A stretch of DNA of 64,000 nucleotides from an uncultured Collinsella sp. (GCA_959023295.1 CAUFBM010000005.1:1-64000); one strand, 5' to 3'. Counted from the first letter of the stretch, positions 35,648 to 44,980 are shown. Translations and numbers: made by a program. Notes: generated by a model from the letters alone, not told the origin.

Positions 35648-36673
35648 ATGCTCGCGTTCAACAATGACTATTCTCACGGCGCACATCCGGCAGTGCTGCA
35701 GGCGCTCGTCGACACCAATATGGAGCCGCAGCCCGGCTACGGCACCGATGCACACACCGAGCGTGCCAAGCAGCTTATCCGCGAGGCCTGTCAGGCCCCC
35801 GATGCCGACGTGTTTTTTCTGGTGGGCGGCACGCAGGCCAACGCGACGGTGATCGACATGCTGCTTGCGCCCTACGAGGGCGTCGTTGCTGCCGAGACTG
35901 GCCACGTCGCCTGCCACGAGGCAGGCGCCATCGAGTTTGGCGGCCACAAGGTGCTCACCATCCCCGGCTACGAGGGCAAGATGCACGCCGAGGACCTCGA
36001 AAACTATATCCAGGTGTTCTACGAAAACGAGAGCTACGAGCACACGGTGTTCCCGGGTGCCGTGTACGTGAGCCTATCGACCGAGTACGGCACGCTGTAC
36101 TCCAAGGCCGAGCTCGCGGCGATTCACGCAGTGTGCCAGAAGCGCGAGATTCCGCTGTTTGTGGATGGCGCCCGCCTGGCCTATGCGCTGGCGTCCGATG
36201 AGTGCGATATTACCCTGCCCGAGCTGGCACAGCTGTGCGACGTGTTCTACATCGGCGGCACCAAGTGCGGTGCGCTCTGCGGCGAGGCCGTGGTGTTCTG
36301 CGGCATGCACGCTCCGGCGCATCCCATTCCGCGTATTAAGCAGCACGGTGCGTTGCTGGCCAAGGGCCGCCTGACGGGCGTGCAGTTTGAGGCGCTCTTT
36401 ACCGACGGCCTGTATTTTGAGATTGGTCGCCAGGCGATCGAAACCGCGCAGGCGCTTCGTCGCGTGCTGCACGAGCGCGGTTACCAGTTCTTTTTGGAGA
36501 CGCCGACCAACCAGCAGTTCGTGATTCTGCCCAACGAGGACATGGCCCGCATTCGCGAGCATGCCTCGATCGAGTACTGGGAAAAGTACGACGAGACCCA
36601 CACCGTGGTGCGCTTTTGCACTAGCTGGGCCACGACGCAAGAGGACATCGACGCGTTGGCGGCTGTCCTGTAA
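35648..36673 (+). CDS. ltaE: Low-specificity threonine aldolase (PLP enzyme)
   Basis: This 341-residue fold-type I PLP enzyme of the threonine aldolase/beta-eliminating lyase family cleaves threonine to glycine and acetaldehyde. It has FNNDYSHGAHP at the start, FLVGGTQANATV near residue 58, and FVDGARLAYAL with the PLP aspartate. The Schiff-base lysine is in YIGGTKCGALCGE near residue 205. GAGAGGATTACC precedes the ATG. A strong terminator follows. Confidence 0.88.
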   Translation: MLAFNNDYSHGAHPAVLQALVDTNMEPQPGYGTDAHTERAKQLIREACQAPDADVFFLVGGTQANATVIDMLLAPYEGVVAAETGHVACHEAGAIEFGGHKVLTIPGYEGKMHAEDLENYIQVFYENESYEHTVFPGAVYVSLSTEYGTLYSKAELAAIHAVCQKREIPLFVDGARLAYALASDECDITLPELAQLCDVFYIGGTKCGALCGEAVVFCGMHAPAHPIPRIKQHGALLAKGRLTGVQFEALFTDGLYFEIGRQAIETAQALRRVLHERGYQFFLETPTNQQFVILPNEDMARIREHASIEYWEKYDETHTVVRFCTSWATTQEDIDALAAVL

Positions 36674-36690
36674 GTTGACATGATGACGGG

Positions 36691-36736
36691 GGCCGCCCTG
36701 CGCTGGGTTTGGCGCAGGGCGGTCTTTGCTTTTTTG
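36691..36736 (+). terminator. Terminator after the threonine aldolase
   Basis: An 11-bp stem, CCGCCCTGCGC with GCGCAGGGCGG, is followed by a T-rich stretch ending TTTTTT. Confidence 0.85.
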
Positions 36737-36751
36737 GGGGAGAAGGGTTGT

Positions 36752-37342
36752 ATGACCGAGATGTCCGAGCCGACGATTCGCCTGGCGACGCCCGATGATG
36801 CGCCGGCGTTGCTTGCCATCTATGAGCCGTATGTGCGCCAGACGGCGATTACCTGCGAATACGAGGTGCCGAGCGTTGAGGAGTTCGCCGGGCGCATCGA
36901 ACGTACGCTCGAGCGCTATCCGTATCTGGTGATGGAGCTGGACGGGCGTCCAGTGGGTTATGCCTATGTGAGCGCGCTTAACAGCCGCGAGGCCTATGAC
37001 TGGTCGGTCGAGACGTCGATCTATCTGGCGCGCGACGTGCGCCACGGCGGGCTGGGCCGCAGGCTGCACGACGCGCTCAAGCAATGCTTGGTCGCGATGG
37101 GCATCACCAGCATGTGCGCGCTCATCGCCGTGCCGCACGATAAGGACGACGAGTATCTGACGCACAACAGCCAGGATTTCCATGCCCATATGGGATATCG
37201 CCTGGTGGGCGCCTTCGATCGCTGCGCCCAAAAGTTCGGCCGCTGGTACGACATGTGCTGGATGGAGCTGGTCCTAGCCGAGCGCGTCCCTAACCAACCC
37301 AAACCAACCTGGTTCCCCGACCTCCCCAAACCTACCATTTAG
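36752..37342 (+). CDS. GNAT acetyltransferase, phosphinothricin-acetyltransferase-like
   Basis: This 196-residue protein resembles the PAT/MddA type of GNAT acetyltransferase: TIRLATPDDAPALLAIYEPYV at the N-terminus, GYAYVSALNSREAYDWSVE in the middle, and GGLGRRLHDAL for acetyl-CoA binding. Such enzymes acetylate methionine derivatives or small amines. GAGAAGGG precedes the ATG. The last 20 or so residues are proline/lysine-rich. The stop codon falls inside a GGGACAGG-type repeat (see findings), so the natural C-terminus may have been replaced. Confidence 0.8.
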   Translation: MTEMSEPTIRLATPDDAPALLAIYEPYVRQTAITCEYEVPSVEEFAGRIERTLERYPYLVMELDGRPVGYAYVSALNSREAYDWSVETSIYLARDVRHGGLGRRLHDALKQCLVAMGITSMCALIAVPHDKDDEYLTHNSQDFHAHMGYRLVGAFDRCAQKFGRWYDMCWMELVLAERVPNQPKPTWFPDLPKPTI

Positions 37343-37716
37343 GGACAGGTTTTTGGCTGTCTTGCGGTATCAAATTGCCGCAAGAAGCGCCGCGTTCGTA
37401 CGCTTTTTTGACTCGAATCGTCCCGTCGAGACACCTTGCGAGCTAAGTGAGTAGACTTTTTGGCGCAAGGCGAGCACAAAGCGTATCTGCTTTAGTAAAA
37501 CCGCAGGTCACGGAGGTGGCTGTTTTGGGTGTGCTTGGCAGGTCGCGAAAAGTCTACTCACTTAGGTTTACGGTGCTGGATATTCTGGGCAGGAACAGTT
37601 GAGCTTGGGCGGCGCGTGTTGCCAGGCGATGTTGGCATTTGCGCCATGCCGGCTTGAGATTTAATAAAAACCGCAGGTAAAACGTTTATTAGGTACATTT
37701 TGCCTCGTTTGGTGCG
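37343..37716. repeat. Intergenic region with AAGTGAGTAGAC inverted repeat
   Basis: The gap starts with a GGGACAGG element and a CTTGCGG/CCGCAAG hairpin at 37361-37384. It then has perfect 18-base inverted arms (CTAAGTGAGTAGACTTTT) at 37443-37460 and 37548-37565, 87 bases apart. A TAAAACCGCAGGT motif occurs twice (37496 and 37665). No gene is visible. Confidence 0.65.
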
Positions 37717-38439
37717 CTAGCCGATGGGCTCGGTGTATTTGGCACGGTCGGTACGTTGGATGCGCTTGGAGACATGGAGCGGGCGACCGTCGGTGTCGTA
37801 GACGTAGTCGGTGATCAGGATCAGCGCCTGCCCGCGCTCAACGTTGAGCAAAAATGCCTCGTTTTGCGAGGCGTAGCACACCTCAAAGGTCTTGTGCCCC
37901 TGTGCCGGCGCGCGATGGAATTCCTGGCGCAGCGTGGCGTAGAGCGAACCGTTGATATCGCGATCGATGAGCGACCCAAAGCTTGGCGGCAAATAGGTGG
38001 TCTCCAGGCACAGCGGCGCATCGTCCAGGTAACGCAGGCGGACAAGTTTGACAAGCTTGCTGCCCACGCTAGCGTCAAAGAACTTGGCCACGCTGCCCAT
38101 TGCTTTGGCAAAGCCCGAGTCCACCGTGCGCGTGGTGGGCTTCATACCCTGTCCCTGGATCTGCGCCGTATAGCTCGAAAACACCAAGTTGTTCTCGTGG
38201 AGCGCCGGCGTGTCGGCCACAAAGGCGCCGCGCCCGCGCTCGGTTCGAATCAAGCCCTCGTCAACTAACACCTTAAGCGCGTGGCGCACGGTACTGCGCG
38301 ACAGCCCCGATTCGTCCATGAGCTCCATCTCGGACGGCAGCTTGTCTCCGCGCGCGTAGATGCCGGCGGCGATGCGGTCACGCAGCGTACCCGCCAGACG
38401 CTCGTATTGGGCCAAGTTCTTTTTTGACGAAGTGCTCAT
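37717..38439 (-). CDS. GntR/HutC-family regulator with UTRA domain (1)
   Basis: This 240-residue protein has an N-terminal winged helix (RIAAGIYARGDKLPSEMELM, then LSRSTVRHALKVL and the wing GRGAFVADTP) and a C-terminal UTRA effector domain. UTRA domains bind sugars, amino-sugar phosphates or histidine-type effectors. It is divergent from the SIS gene at 38645. TGTAT-repeat operators lie between them, so it most likely represses that gene and itself. Confidence 0.9.
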   Translation of the reverse strand: MSTSSKKNLAQYERLAGTLRDRIAAGIYARGDKLPSEMELMDESGLSRSTVRHALKVLVDEGLIRTERGRGAFVADTPALHENNLVFSSYTAQIQGQGMKPTTRTVDSGFAKAMGSVAKFFDASVGSKLVKLVRLRYLDDAPLCLETTYLPPSFGSLIDRDINGSLYATLRQEFHRAPAQGHKTFEVCYASQNEAFLLNVERGQALILITDYVYDTDGRPLHVSKRIQRTDRAKYTEPIG

Positions 38440-38445
38440 GCGAAC

Positions 38446-38605
38446 AACCTGTATCTAACCTGTATGATTACTGAACCAAGCATGTATCCAACATGACAAC
38501 AAAACCGCTGATAATGGATTGCCGAAAACTTTATCAGCAAAATTTCTAAGACAAATATAGCATACAACTAGTCGACATAGCCAAAACATGTATATAACTT
38601 GTATG
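38446..38605. promoter_or_regulatory. TGTAT-type operators between GntR 1 and the first SIS gene
   Basis: Three related sites are visible: ACCTGTATCTAACCTGTATG (38447-38466), CATGTATCCAACATG (38481) and CATGTATATAACTTGTATG (38587-38605). The shared form (A/C)(T/C)TGTAT-N4-6-(A/C)TTGTAT fits a GntR dimer site. The third lies about 40 bases before the SIS start codon. Confidence 0.6.
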
Positions 38606-38644
38606 CCATCGAGAGCATCAAACGAGAAGAAAGGCTGATGCACG

Positions 38645-39637
38645 ATGACTACTCAGGAACAGGTTAAGAATGTCGTCTCCCAGGTTTTGGCTGACAAGGC
38701 AGACAAGGGCGGCATCAGGCGCGTCGTGTGGATTGGCGCCGGCGGATCCAACGGCGGCAACTATCCTGCTCAGTACTTTATGGAGCACGAGGCCACGCAG
38801 GTCGTGAGCTCCAGCTACACCAGCAACGAGTTCGTGCACGCAACCCCTGCCTACGTCAACGAGAACACCCTGGCCGTCGTCGTGTCCATGCGCGGCACCA
38901 AGGAGACCATCGTCGCCGCTCAGGTTGCCAAGGACCACGGCGCCAGCACCATCGCCATCTATGTTGACGAGTCCGGCCTCACCGAGGTCTGCGACTACAA
39001 GATCCAGTACGACAGCTTGGCCGTCGACGAGTCCTGCATGGGCCGCACCAACTCCGCCGTCGTGACCATGATCGCCATGGAGCTCACGCAGCAGACCGAG
39101 GGCTATGCCGAGTACGAGACCGCTATGGCCGCATTCGACTTGGTCGACCCCATCTATCGCAAGGCCGTCGAGTACACCCGTCCGCTCGCTGCTAAGTGGG
39201 CCGAGCAGAACGCCGACAAGCCTTGCGTCAACGTCATGGCCCAGGGCCCGCTCTTTGGTGCCGCCTACGTCTTTAGCATCTGCAACGTGCAGGAGATGCT
39301 GCAGATCGACTCCTGCACCATCAACACCTGCGACTTCTTCCACGGCCCCTTCGAGATTCTGGACAAGCGTACCTCGCTGTTCCAGCTCATCAGCGTCGGC
39401 CGCAGCCGCTGCAACGACGAGCGCGGCATCCGTTTTGTCAATCAGTACGGTGGCGAGCGCGTCTACCAGCTCGACGCCAAGGAGCTCGGCCTCAACGACA
39501 TCAAGGACAGCGTGAGCGAGTACTTCAACCACCTGATCTTTGCCCCGATCCTCAACAACGTGTACATGCGCGCGCTCTCTGCCGTCACCCACAAGGACTA
39601 CATGACGCGCCGCTACATGTGGAAGCTTGATTATTAG
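38645..39637 (+). CDS. SIS-domain sugar-amine deglycase-like protein (paralogue 1)
   Basis: This 330-residue protein has tandem SIS folds of the FrlB/GfrE/GfrF/AgaS type. It shows VWIGAGGSNGGNYPAQYF, VVVSMRGTKETI, a FFHGPFEILD block, and ends TRRYMWKLDY, the same ending as the paralogue at 43997. Enzymes of this group cleave 6-phosphorylated Amadori compounds to a sugar phosphate and an amino acid. It has no glutaminase domain. The ATG lies behind the weak site GAAAGG. GntR 1 is divergent. The actual substrate is not determined by the sequence. Confidence 0.75.
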   Translation: MTTQEQVKNVVSQVLADKADKGGIRRVVWIGAGGSNGGNYPAQYFMEHEATQVVSSSYTSNEFVHATPAYVNENTLAVVVSMRGTKETIVAAQVAKDHGASTIAIYVDESGLTEVCDYKIQYDSLAVDESCMGRTNSAVVTMIAMELTQQTEGYAEYETAMAAFDLVDPIYRKAVEYTRPLAAKWAEQNADKPCVNVMAQGPLFGAAYVFSICNVQEMLQIDSCTINTCDFFHGPFEILDKRTSLFQLISVGRSRCNDERGIRFVNQYGGERVYQLDAKELGLNDIKDSVSEYFNHLIFAPILNNVYMRALSAVTHKDYMTRRYMWKLDY

Positions 39638-39784
39638 TTACGGCGTTTTACCAAACGCCGTAACCGGCCGACGCTGCAAACCCGCCAGAGCGGCAATCTG
39701 CCTTTCAGCTTCGGCGGCATGACCAGAAGGTCAATGCCGCCTCACTTCAAGGCACCTTGCTCGCTCTGGCGGGTTTTCGCTGAC
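39637..39784 (+). ncRNA. Candidate structured RNA element, copy 1
   Basis: The element follows the SIS stop codon directly. It comprises hairpin H0 (GTTACGGCG with its complement, 39637-39664), the linker CGACGCTGCAAAC, and P1 (CCCGCCAGAGCG 39681-39692 with CGCTCTGGCGGG 39762-39773, then TTTT). Inside P1 come the conserved strands GCAATCT and CACCTTGCT, then P2 (GCCTT/AAGGC) and a P3 hairpin (GGCGGCAT/ATGCCGCC). The second copy at 47814 keeps the linkers while the stem bases change together. It may also end transcription of the SIS gene. It could be one of the actinobacterial RNA motifs already described in Collinsella; I could not compare. Confidence 0.6.
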
Positions 39785-39930
39785 ATTGCCAAAACATCGA
39801 CGATACCGTGGCTGGCGGGACACTCCCTTTGTCTAGAGATTTCCCGTTTGCCGATTTGTGCCTTGAAAAATGTATATAACGACTATAACGTAGTGTGAAA
39901 CATATTGGAAACAATACCGAGGAGGCTGCG

Positions 39931-41013
39931 TTGAAGAAAAGCAATCTGGGCTATGTGCTGGTGCTGATCGCCGCGCTTATGTGGGGCAGCATCGGAATCT
40001 TTGTAAACGGCATCTCGGCCATGGGCGTTACGTCCCAGAGTATGGCTGCCTTTCGCTTGTTGGTCGGAGCGCTTATCTTGGCGCCGGTCCTGATGTTTAT
40101 GGGCTGCCGTTCGGGTGAGGGGTCTACCGTGGCTCAGGGTCCGCTGGCCCTGTTCAAGGCAAGCCCTAAAGAGCTTGTTTCCTGCGCGCTTGTCGGTATC
40201 GTCGGTTTGGCCGCCGCCAACACTTGCTATTACGAGTGTATGGGCGAGGTGGGCATGTCCACGGCCTCGGTGCTGCTCTATACCTCGCCGGTGTTTGGCG
40301 TCGTGCTCGGCCGCGTGCTTTATCGCGAGGACGTGACCCCCAACAAGCTCGTTGCCATCGCTTTTAACATAGGGGGCTGCGTGCTTGCAGTGACCAATGG
40401 CGACCTTTCCGGTTTTCATTTTTCGGTTTGGGGCGTCACGTCGGGCGTGATTGCGGGCCTTTGCGGTGCGTCGCTCGCGGTGTTTAGCCGGATAGCAACT
40501 AAGACGGTCCACCCGCTGGCTGTCACGTTTTGGGGCTTTGTTTTTGGCGGTGCGGTTATGGCAGCTATCGCGGCTCCGTGGCCGGATGTCGCCGCGGCGA
40601 TGTCGCCACAGCTGCTGCTGCTGTTCCTTGGCTTTGGACTCATCCCCACAGCCGTGGCTTACATCTTATATATGCAGGGTCTGTCCATGGGGCTCGAGAC
40701 ATCGAAAGTTCCCGTCGTAATGTCTTTCGAGACGGTCGTCACCGTACTGGTGGGCATTGGTGTCTATGCCGAGCCCGCCGGCGCGATCAAGGTTCTGGGC
40801 ATTGTGCTGGTGCTCGCGTCCATCCTGATCATGAATACCGACTTCTCCAAGCTGCGCAACAGCGTGTTTGTCGGTCATGTCGTTGAGAGCATGACCTTTA
40901 AGCCCAACGCGTGGTGGACGGAGAAATCGCAGGACATGGATCTGTTTAAGGAACGCACTGGCATCGCGCTGGAGCCCACCGTGCAGGAAAGCCCCTGGTA
41001 CTTCGTGCGATAG
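39931..41013 (+). CDS. DMT-superfamily (EamA) transporter
   Basis: This 360-residue protein has ten membrane segments arranged as two EamA repeats (GYVLVLIAALMWGSIGIFV at the start, GVIAGLCGASLAVFSRIA at the second half). The roughly 55-residue hydrophilic C-terminal tail is longer than usual. The TTG start is chosen because GAGGAGG lies five bases upstream of it. A GTG 36 bases further upstream has no such site. Drug/metabolite transporters often export amino acids. Its upstream TATAACG-type sequence resembles that of the PTS operon and GntR 2, so it may belong to the same regulon. Confidence 0.82.
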   Translation: MKKSNLGYVLVLIAALMWGSIGIFVNGISAMGVTSQSMAAFRLLVGALILAPVLMFMGCRSGEGSTVAQGPLALFKASPKELVSCALVGIVGLAAANTCYYECMGEVGMSTASVLLYTSPVFGVVLGRVLYREDVTPNKLVAIAFNIGGCVLAVTNGDLSGFHFSVWGVTSGVIAGLCGASLAVFSRIATKTVHPLAVTFWGFVFGGAVMAAIAAPWPDVAAAMSPQLLLLFLGFGLIPTAVAYILYMQGLSMGLETSKVPVVMSFETVVTVLVGIGVYAEPAGAIKVLGIVLVLASILIMNTDFSKLRNSVFVGHVVESMTFKPNAWWTEKSQDMDLFKERTGIALEPTVQESPWYFVR

Positions 41014-41148
41014 GGGATTGGCGAGGCGTCTGATCGGGCGTCGCCAAGGCAGCGCCGACCTACCCTGCACCAACGTTTCGATCGCGTTAAACCCGTCAAC
41101 GGTCGATTTTCACCCGCGAACGGTCTTTATACTAATTAGCAATATAAG

Positions 41149-41178
41149 CAACGTATAAGACGTTATAATGACCATAAC
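41149..41178. promoter_or_regulatory. Candidate GntR operator before the PTS operon
   Basis: The stretch contains AACGTATAAGACGTTATAAT, then ACCATAACG. AAGACGTTATA is repeated exactly upstream of GntR 2 (47037-47047). A related TATAACGACTATAACGTAG lies before the DMT transporter (39875-39893). The site overlaps a TATAAT hexamer, consistent with repression. Confidence 0.5.
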
Positions 41179-41195
41179 GAAAAGGAGGAGGCAAG

Positions 41196-42119
41196 ATGAA
41201 TCAGATCATTCTCGCATCTCATGGCGGCCTGGCCGCAGGCGCCAAAGACACGCTCGAGATGGTTCTCGGCGACGTGTCGAACGTCCACGTCGTGTCGCTT
41301 GCTCGTGACGACAAGGAGCCCATCACCAATAAGGTGGACGCCATGATCGCCACGTTCAACGCGGACGACACCGTCTATGTGCTGACCGATATGCTCGGCA
41401 GCTCGGTCAACAACAACATGGTCGAGCTTTCCAAGAACGGCACGAAGTTCACGGTTGTCAGCGGTTTCAACATCCCGCTGGCGCTCACGCTCGCTATGAG
41501 CCCCGTCCCCGTCAAGGGCGCCGAGCTCGCGGCCCTCATCAACGAGGCCCGCACCGGTCTGACCAACCCCAACGCACCGGTCGAGGCTGCCGCGGCTCCC
41601 GCCAAGAAGGCCAAGGCGTCCCGTCACAGCTCCGGTCCCGCCAAGATCGTCCTCGCACGTCTTGACTACCGTCTGCTGCACGGCCAGGTCGTCTTTACCT
41701 GGACCACCAAGGTTCAGGCCGAGCGCATCATCGTCGTCGACAACGCTGCCGCCAACGATGAGATCAAGAAGGGCGCTCTTAAGCTGGCCAAGCCCCAGGG
41801 CGTGCGCCTGAACGTCTTCACCGTCGAGCGTGCCCTCGCCAAGATGGACAAGCTCAACACCCTCGGCGAGCGCGTCATGTTCGTCTTTGGCAACACTGCC
41901 GAGATGCTGCAGTTCTGCCAGGGCTACAAGCTCGACGCCATCAACCTGGGCGCCACCGCCAACCACGACGGTGCCGATCAGGTCGGCGGCAAGGACAGCT
42001 CCGTCTTCCTCGACGCCACCCAGAAGGCCGACGTCAACCAGCTGCTCGACATGGGCATTAAGCTCTACGTCCAGCAGACCCCTACGTATCAGAGCGTCGA
42101 CATCGACGCCAAGCTGTAA
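41196..42119 (+). CDS. PTS mannose-family EIIAB component
   Basis: This 307-residue fusion has an EIIA domain (about residues 1-125; phospho-His9 in LASHGGLA), an Ala/Lys-rich linker (about 128-148) and an EIIB domain (phospho-His162 in DYRLLHGQV). It passes phosphate from HPr to the incoming sugar. AAAGGAGGAGG is a strong ribosome binding site. It is first in the operon IIAB-IIC-IID. The downstream SIS deglycase-like gene points to a sugar-amine substrate. Confidence 0.93.
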   Translation: MNQIILASHGGLAAGAKDTLEMVLGDVSNVHVVSLARDDKEPITNKVDAMIATFNADDTVYVLTDMLGSSVNNNMVELSKNGTKFTVVSGFNIPLALTLAMSPVPVKGAELAALINEARTGLTNPNAPVEAAAAPAKKAKASRHSSGPAKIVLARLDYRLLHGQVVFTWTTKVQAERIIVVDNAAANDEIKKGALKLAKPQGVRLNVFTVERALAKMDKLNTLGERVMFVFGNTAEMLQFCQGYKLDAINLGATANHDGADQVGGKDSSVFLDATQKADVNQLLDMGIKLYVQQTPTYQSVDIDAKL

Positions 42120-42155
42120 TCAACCAGGCTTTTGCCTGACTGAAAGGAGAAGGGT

Positions 42156-42950
42156 ATGAATACGTTCATCAGTGCGGTGCTCGTCGGCCTCGTCGGCGTG
42201 TTCTGCATGTGGGACTCCCGCCTGCTCGGTCGTCTTAACTTCGAGCAGCCCCTCGTTGGCGCTACGCTCGTCGGTCTGCTGCTGGGCGATGTGCCCACCG
42301 GCCTTGCCGTCGGTGCCGCCGTCGAGCTCGTGTCCATGGGCCTGGTGCAGGTCGGCGCCGCCGTTCCGCCCGATATGGTCCTGGGCGGCATCGTGGCCGC
42401 TGCCTTTGCGTGCCTGACCGATGCTTCTGCCGAGACCGCCATGACGATCGCCATCCCGGTCGCCGTCCTGGGTCAGCTCCTCGGCATCGTGTTCCGTTCC
42501 ATCATCGCTGCCCTCACCCATGTGGCAGATAACGCGATCGATAACGGAAAGTTCAAGACCGCCTACCGTATGCACATCTGCGCCGGCTCCGGTCTGTACG
42601 CCGTCATGTACTTCCTGCCGATCTTCCTCGCCGTCTTTGTTGGCACCGACCTGGTCCAGGCCATCGTCAACATGGTTCCCGAGTGGCTGTCCACTGGTCT
42701 TAACGTTTCGACCAAGATCATGACCGCCTACGGCTTGGCCCTGCTGCTCACCATGATGATCAAGAAGGGCATGACTCCGTTCCTGTTCATCGGTTTCCTG
42801 CTCGCCGCTTACCTCAACCTGTCCGTCATCGCGGTCGCTCTGATCGGTGTGTGCCTGGCTGTCGTCTTCATGGGCTTCAAGTTCAACGGTTCCCATGCAG
42901 CCGCCGGTGTCGATTCCGACTACGATCCGCTCGAAGACGACGAAGACTAA
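42156..42950 (+). CDS. PTS mannose-family EIIC component
   Basis: This 264-residue membrane protein has several hydrophobic segments and the EIIC-Man signature region (GATLVGLLLGDVPTGLAVGAA). It forms the translocation channel with EIID. The acidic C-terminal tail DYDPLEDDED is unusual but consistent with a cytoplasmic end. GAAAGGAGAAGGG precedes the ATG, and EIID follows 13 bases after the stop. Confidence 0.92.
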   Translation: MNTFISAVLVGLVGVFCMWDSRLLGRLNFEQPLVGATLVGLLLGDVPTGLAVGAAVELVSMGLVQVGAAVPPDMVLGGIVAAAFACLTDASAETAMTIAIPVAVLGQLLGIVFRSIIAALTHVADNAIDNGKFKTAYRMHICAGSGLYAVMYFLPIFLAVFVGTDLVQAIVNMVPEWLSTGLNVSTKIMTAYGLALLLTMMIKKGMTPFLFIGFLLAAYLNLSVIAVALIGVCLAVVFMGFKFNGSHAAAGVDSDYDPLEDDED

Positions 42951-42963
42951 GGAGGAACACACT

Positions 42964-43797
42964 ATGGCAACCGCAACCAAGGACGTGTCCCTGAACAAGA
43001 AGGTCAGCCAGTTCTTCTGGCGCTCCTGGGCCATCCAGGCCTCTTGGAACTACGAGCGTCAGATGAACATGGGCTTCCTCTACGGCATGGTTCCCACGCT
43101 CGATCGCCTCTATCCGGATGAGTCCGACCCCAAGCAGCTCGCTGCTAAGAAAGAGGCTTACCACCGTCACATGGCGTTCTACAACTGCACCCCGCAGACG
43201 AGCGCTTTCATCCTGGGCCTCGCTGCCTCCATGGAGGAGGAGTACGCCAAGGATCCCGAGAACTTCGATCCCGATTCGATCAACGCGGTCAAGACCTCCC
43301 TCATGGGTCCGCTTTCCGGCATCGGTGACTCCTTCTTCCAGGGCACCATCCGCGTTATCGCCTTTGGCCTGGGCGTTCAGCTGGCTCAGCAGGGCTCCAT
43401 CATGGGCCCGATCCTGGCCATGCTCATCTCCATCGTCCCCTCTGTGCTGATCACTTGGTTCGCAGCCAAGATGGGCTATCAGGGTGGCCACGAGTACCTG
43501 AGCAAGCTTCAGGGCGGCGACCTCATGGAGAAGCTCATGTATGTCTGTGGCATCGTGGGTCTTATGTCCGTGGGCGGCATGATCGCCACGCTGATCGGCG
43601 CCACCACCCCGCTGCAGTTCGCTGAGGGTACCGTCGTTATCCAGGACATCCTGGACGGCATGATGCCCCAGATGATCTCCCTTGGCCTCACTGGCCTTAT
43701 GTACTGGCTCATCAAGAAGAACGTCAACACCGGTTGGCTTCTCGTGATCGCCATTGTGGGCGGCATCGCCCTCTCCGCGGCCGGCATCCTGGCCTAG
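42964..43797 (+). CDS. PTS mannose-family EIID component
   Basis: This 277-residue protein has the EIID features RSWAIQASWNYERQMNMGF at the N-terminus and SLMGPLSGIGDSFFQGT in the middle, with a hydrophobic C-terminal part. Together with IIC it transports and IIAB phosphorylates the sugar. AAGGAGGAAC precedes the ATG. It ends the PTS operon, and the second SIS gene follows after 199 bases containing a short palindrome. Confidence 0.93.
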   Translation: MATATKDVSLNKKVSQFFWRSWAIQASWNYERQMNMGFLYGMVPTLDRLYPDESDPKQLAAKKEAYHRHMAFYNCTPQTSAFILGLAASMEEEYAKDPENFDPDSINAVKTSLMGPLSGIGDSFFQGTIRVIAFGLGVQLAQQGSIMGPILAMLISIVPSVLITWFAAKMGYQGGHEYLSKLQGGDLMEKLMYVCGIVGLMSVGGMIATLIGATTPLQFAEGTVVIQDILDGMMPQMISLGLTGLMYWLIKKNVNTGWLLVIAIVGGIALSAAGILA

Positions 43798-43875
43798 TCG
43801 CGACTAAGCGCCTAACCGCTTTCCCCCGGGGGCCTGCCTGGCATCCCATACCCCAGGCAGGCTTCCATCCCCAAA

Positions 43876-43906
43876 ATGCGACAAAGGGACAGTTCCTTTG
43901 TCGCAT
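43876..43906. repeat. Palindrome with GGGACAG core
   Basis: The arms ATGCGACAAAGG and CCTTTGTCGCAT enclose GACAGTT. It lacks a T-run and belongs to the GGGACAG family of this window. Confidence 0.7.
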
Positions 43907-43996
43907 CCTCAACGGGCCGGTGACTCGGTCCAAACCACGGTAACCCTGCGAGCGCCCGGCAATGTGGCGCCGCAAAAATCGAAAGGAATGTGTCAG

Positions 43997-44980
43997 ATGT
44001 ACGAGATCGACCTTAACCTCCCTAAGCAGATCGTCGCTGACGTCCTGTCCAACCACGAGATCCACAGCGTCGCCTTCGTCGGCTGCGGCGCTTCCATGTC
44101 CGACCTTTACCCCGCCAAGTACTTCCTGGCCAACAACACGGACAAGCTGAACGTTCAGATCTTCACCGCTAACGAGTTCAACTACGACACGCCCTCCTGG
44201 GTCAACGAGCACACCTTCGTGATCACCTGCTCCCTCGGTGGCTCCACGCCCGAGACCGTCGAGGCCAACAAGACCGCCAAGAAGCACAACTGCCCGGTCG
44301 TCTCCCTCACCAACAAGGCTGGCTCCGCTCTGACCGTTGACGCCGACCACGTCATCGTTCACGGCTTCCACGCCAACTACGCTGCCAAGTGCGAGAAGCC
44401 CGGCTATGCCATCGCTCTTGCTGTCGAGATCCTTCAGCAGACCGAGGGCTATGACCACTACGAGGACATGATCACCGGCCTCACCAACATCTTCGATCTC
44501 TGCGAGAACGCCGCTCAGCACTGCAAGAAGCTCGCCAAGAAGTTCGCCGAGGACTTCAAGGACGACAAGATGATTTACTTCATGGCTTCCGGTGCCTCCG
44601 AGAAGATGGCTTATTCTCACGCCGCCTTCCTGTTCACCGAGATGCAGTGGATCGACGCCGCCGCCTACAACACCGGCGAGTACTTCCACGGCCCGTTCGA
44701 GGTTTCCACCGAGGGTAAGCCCTACGTCTTCTTCATGTCCGATGGCGCCACCCGTCCGATGGACGCCCGCGCCCTTACCTTCCTTGAGCGCATGGGCGCC
44801 AAGGTCGCTCTGATCGACTCCAAGGACTACGGCCTGGCTGACGCCGTGCCCGCGAGCGTCATCACCTACTTCAACCCGCTGCTGCACCTCGCCGTTATGC
44901 GTGAGTACGGCAACCAGATCGCCGAGGCCCGTCAGCACCCGCTGACCATGCGTCGCTACATGTGGAAGCTTTCCTACTAA
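43997..44980 (+). CDS. SIS-domain sugar-amine deglycase-like protein (paralogue 2)
   Basis: This 327-residue protein is a paralogue of the genes at 38645 and 51078. Visible motifs are VAFVGCGASMSDLYPAKYF, ITCSLGGSTPETVEANK, YNTGEYFHGPFEV and the end MRRYMWKLSY. It resembles FrlB/GfrF-type 6-phosphofructosyl-amino acid deglycases. Of two in-frame ATGs, the second is chosen because AAAGGA lies about 10 bases upstream. It follows the PTS operon and is closed by a terminator, so it probably acts on the phosphorylated product of that PTS. Confidence 0.78.
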   Translation: MYEIDLNLPKQIVADVLSNHEIHSVAFVGCGASMSDLYPAKYFLANNTDKLNVQIFTANEFNYDTPSWVNEHTFVITCSLGGSTPETVEANKTAKKHNCPVVSLTNKAGSALTVDADHVIVHGFHANYAAKCEKPGYAIALAVEILQQTEGYDHYEDMITGLTNIFDLCENAAQHCKKLAKKFAEDFKDDKMIYFMASGASEKMAYSHAAFLFTEMQWIDAAAYNTGEYFHGPFEVSTEGKPYVFFMSDGATRPMDARALTFLERMGAKVALIDSKDYGLADAVPASVITYFNPLLHLAVMREYGNQIAEARQHPLTMRRYMWKLSY

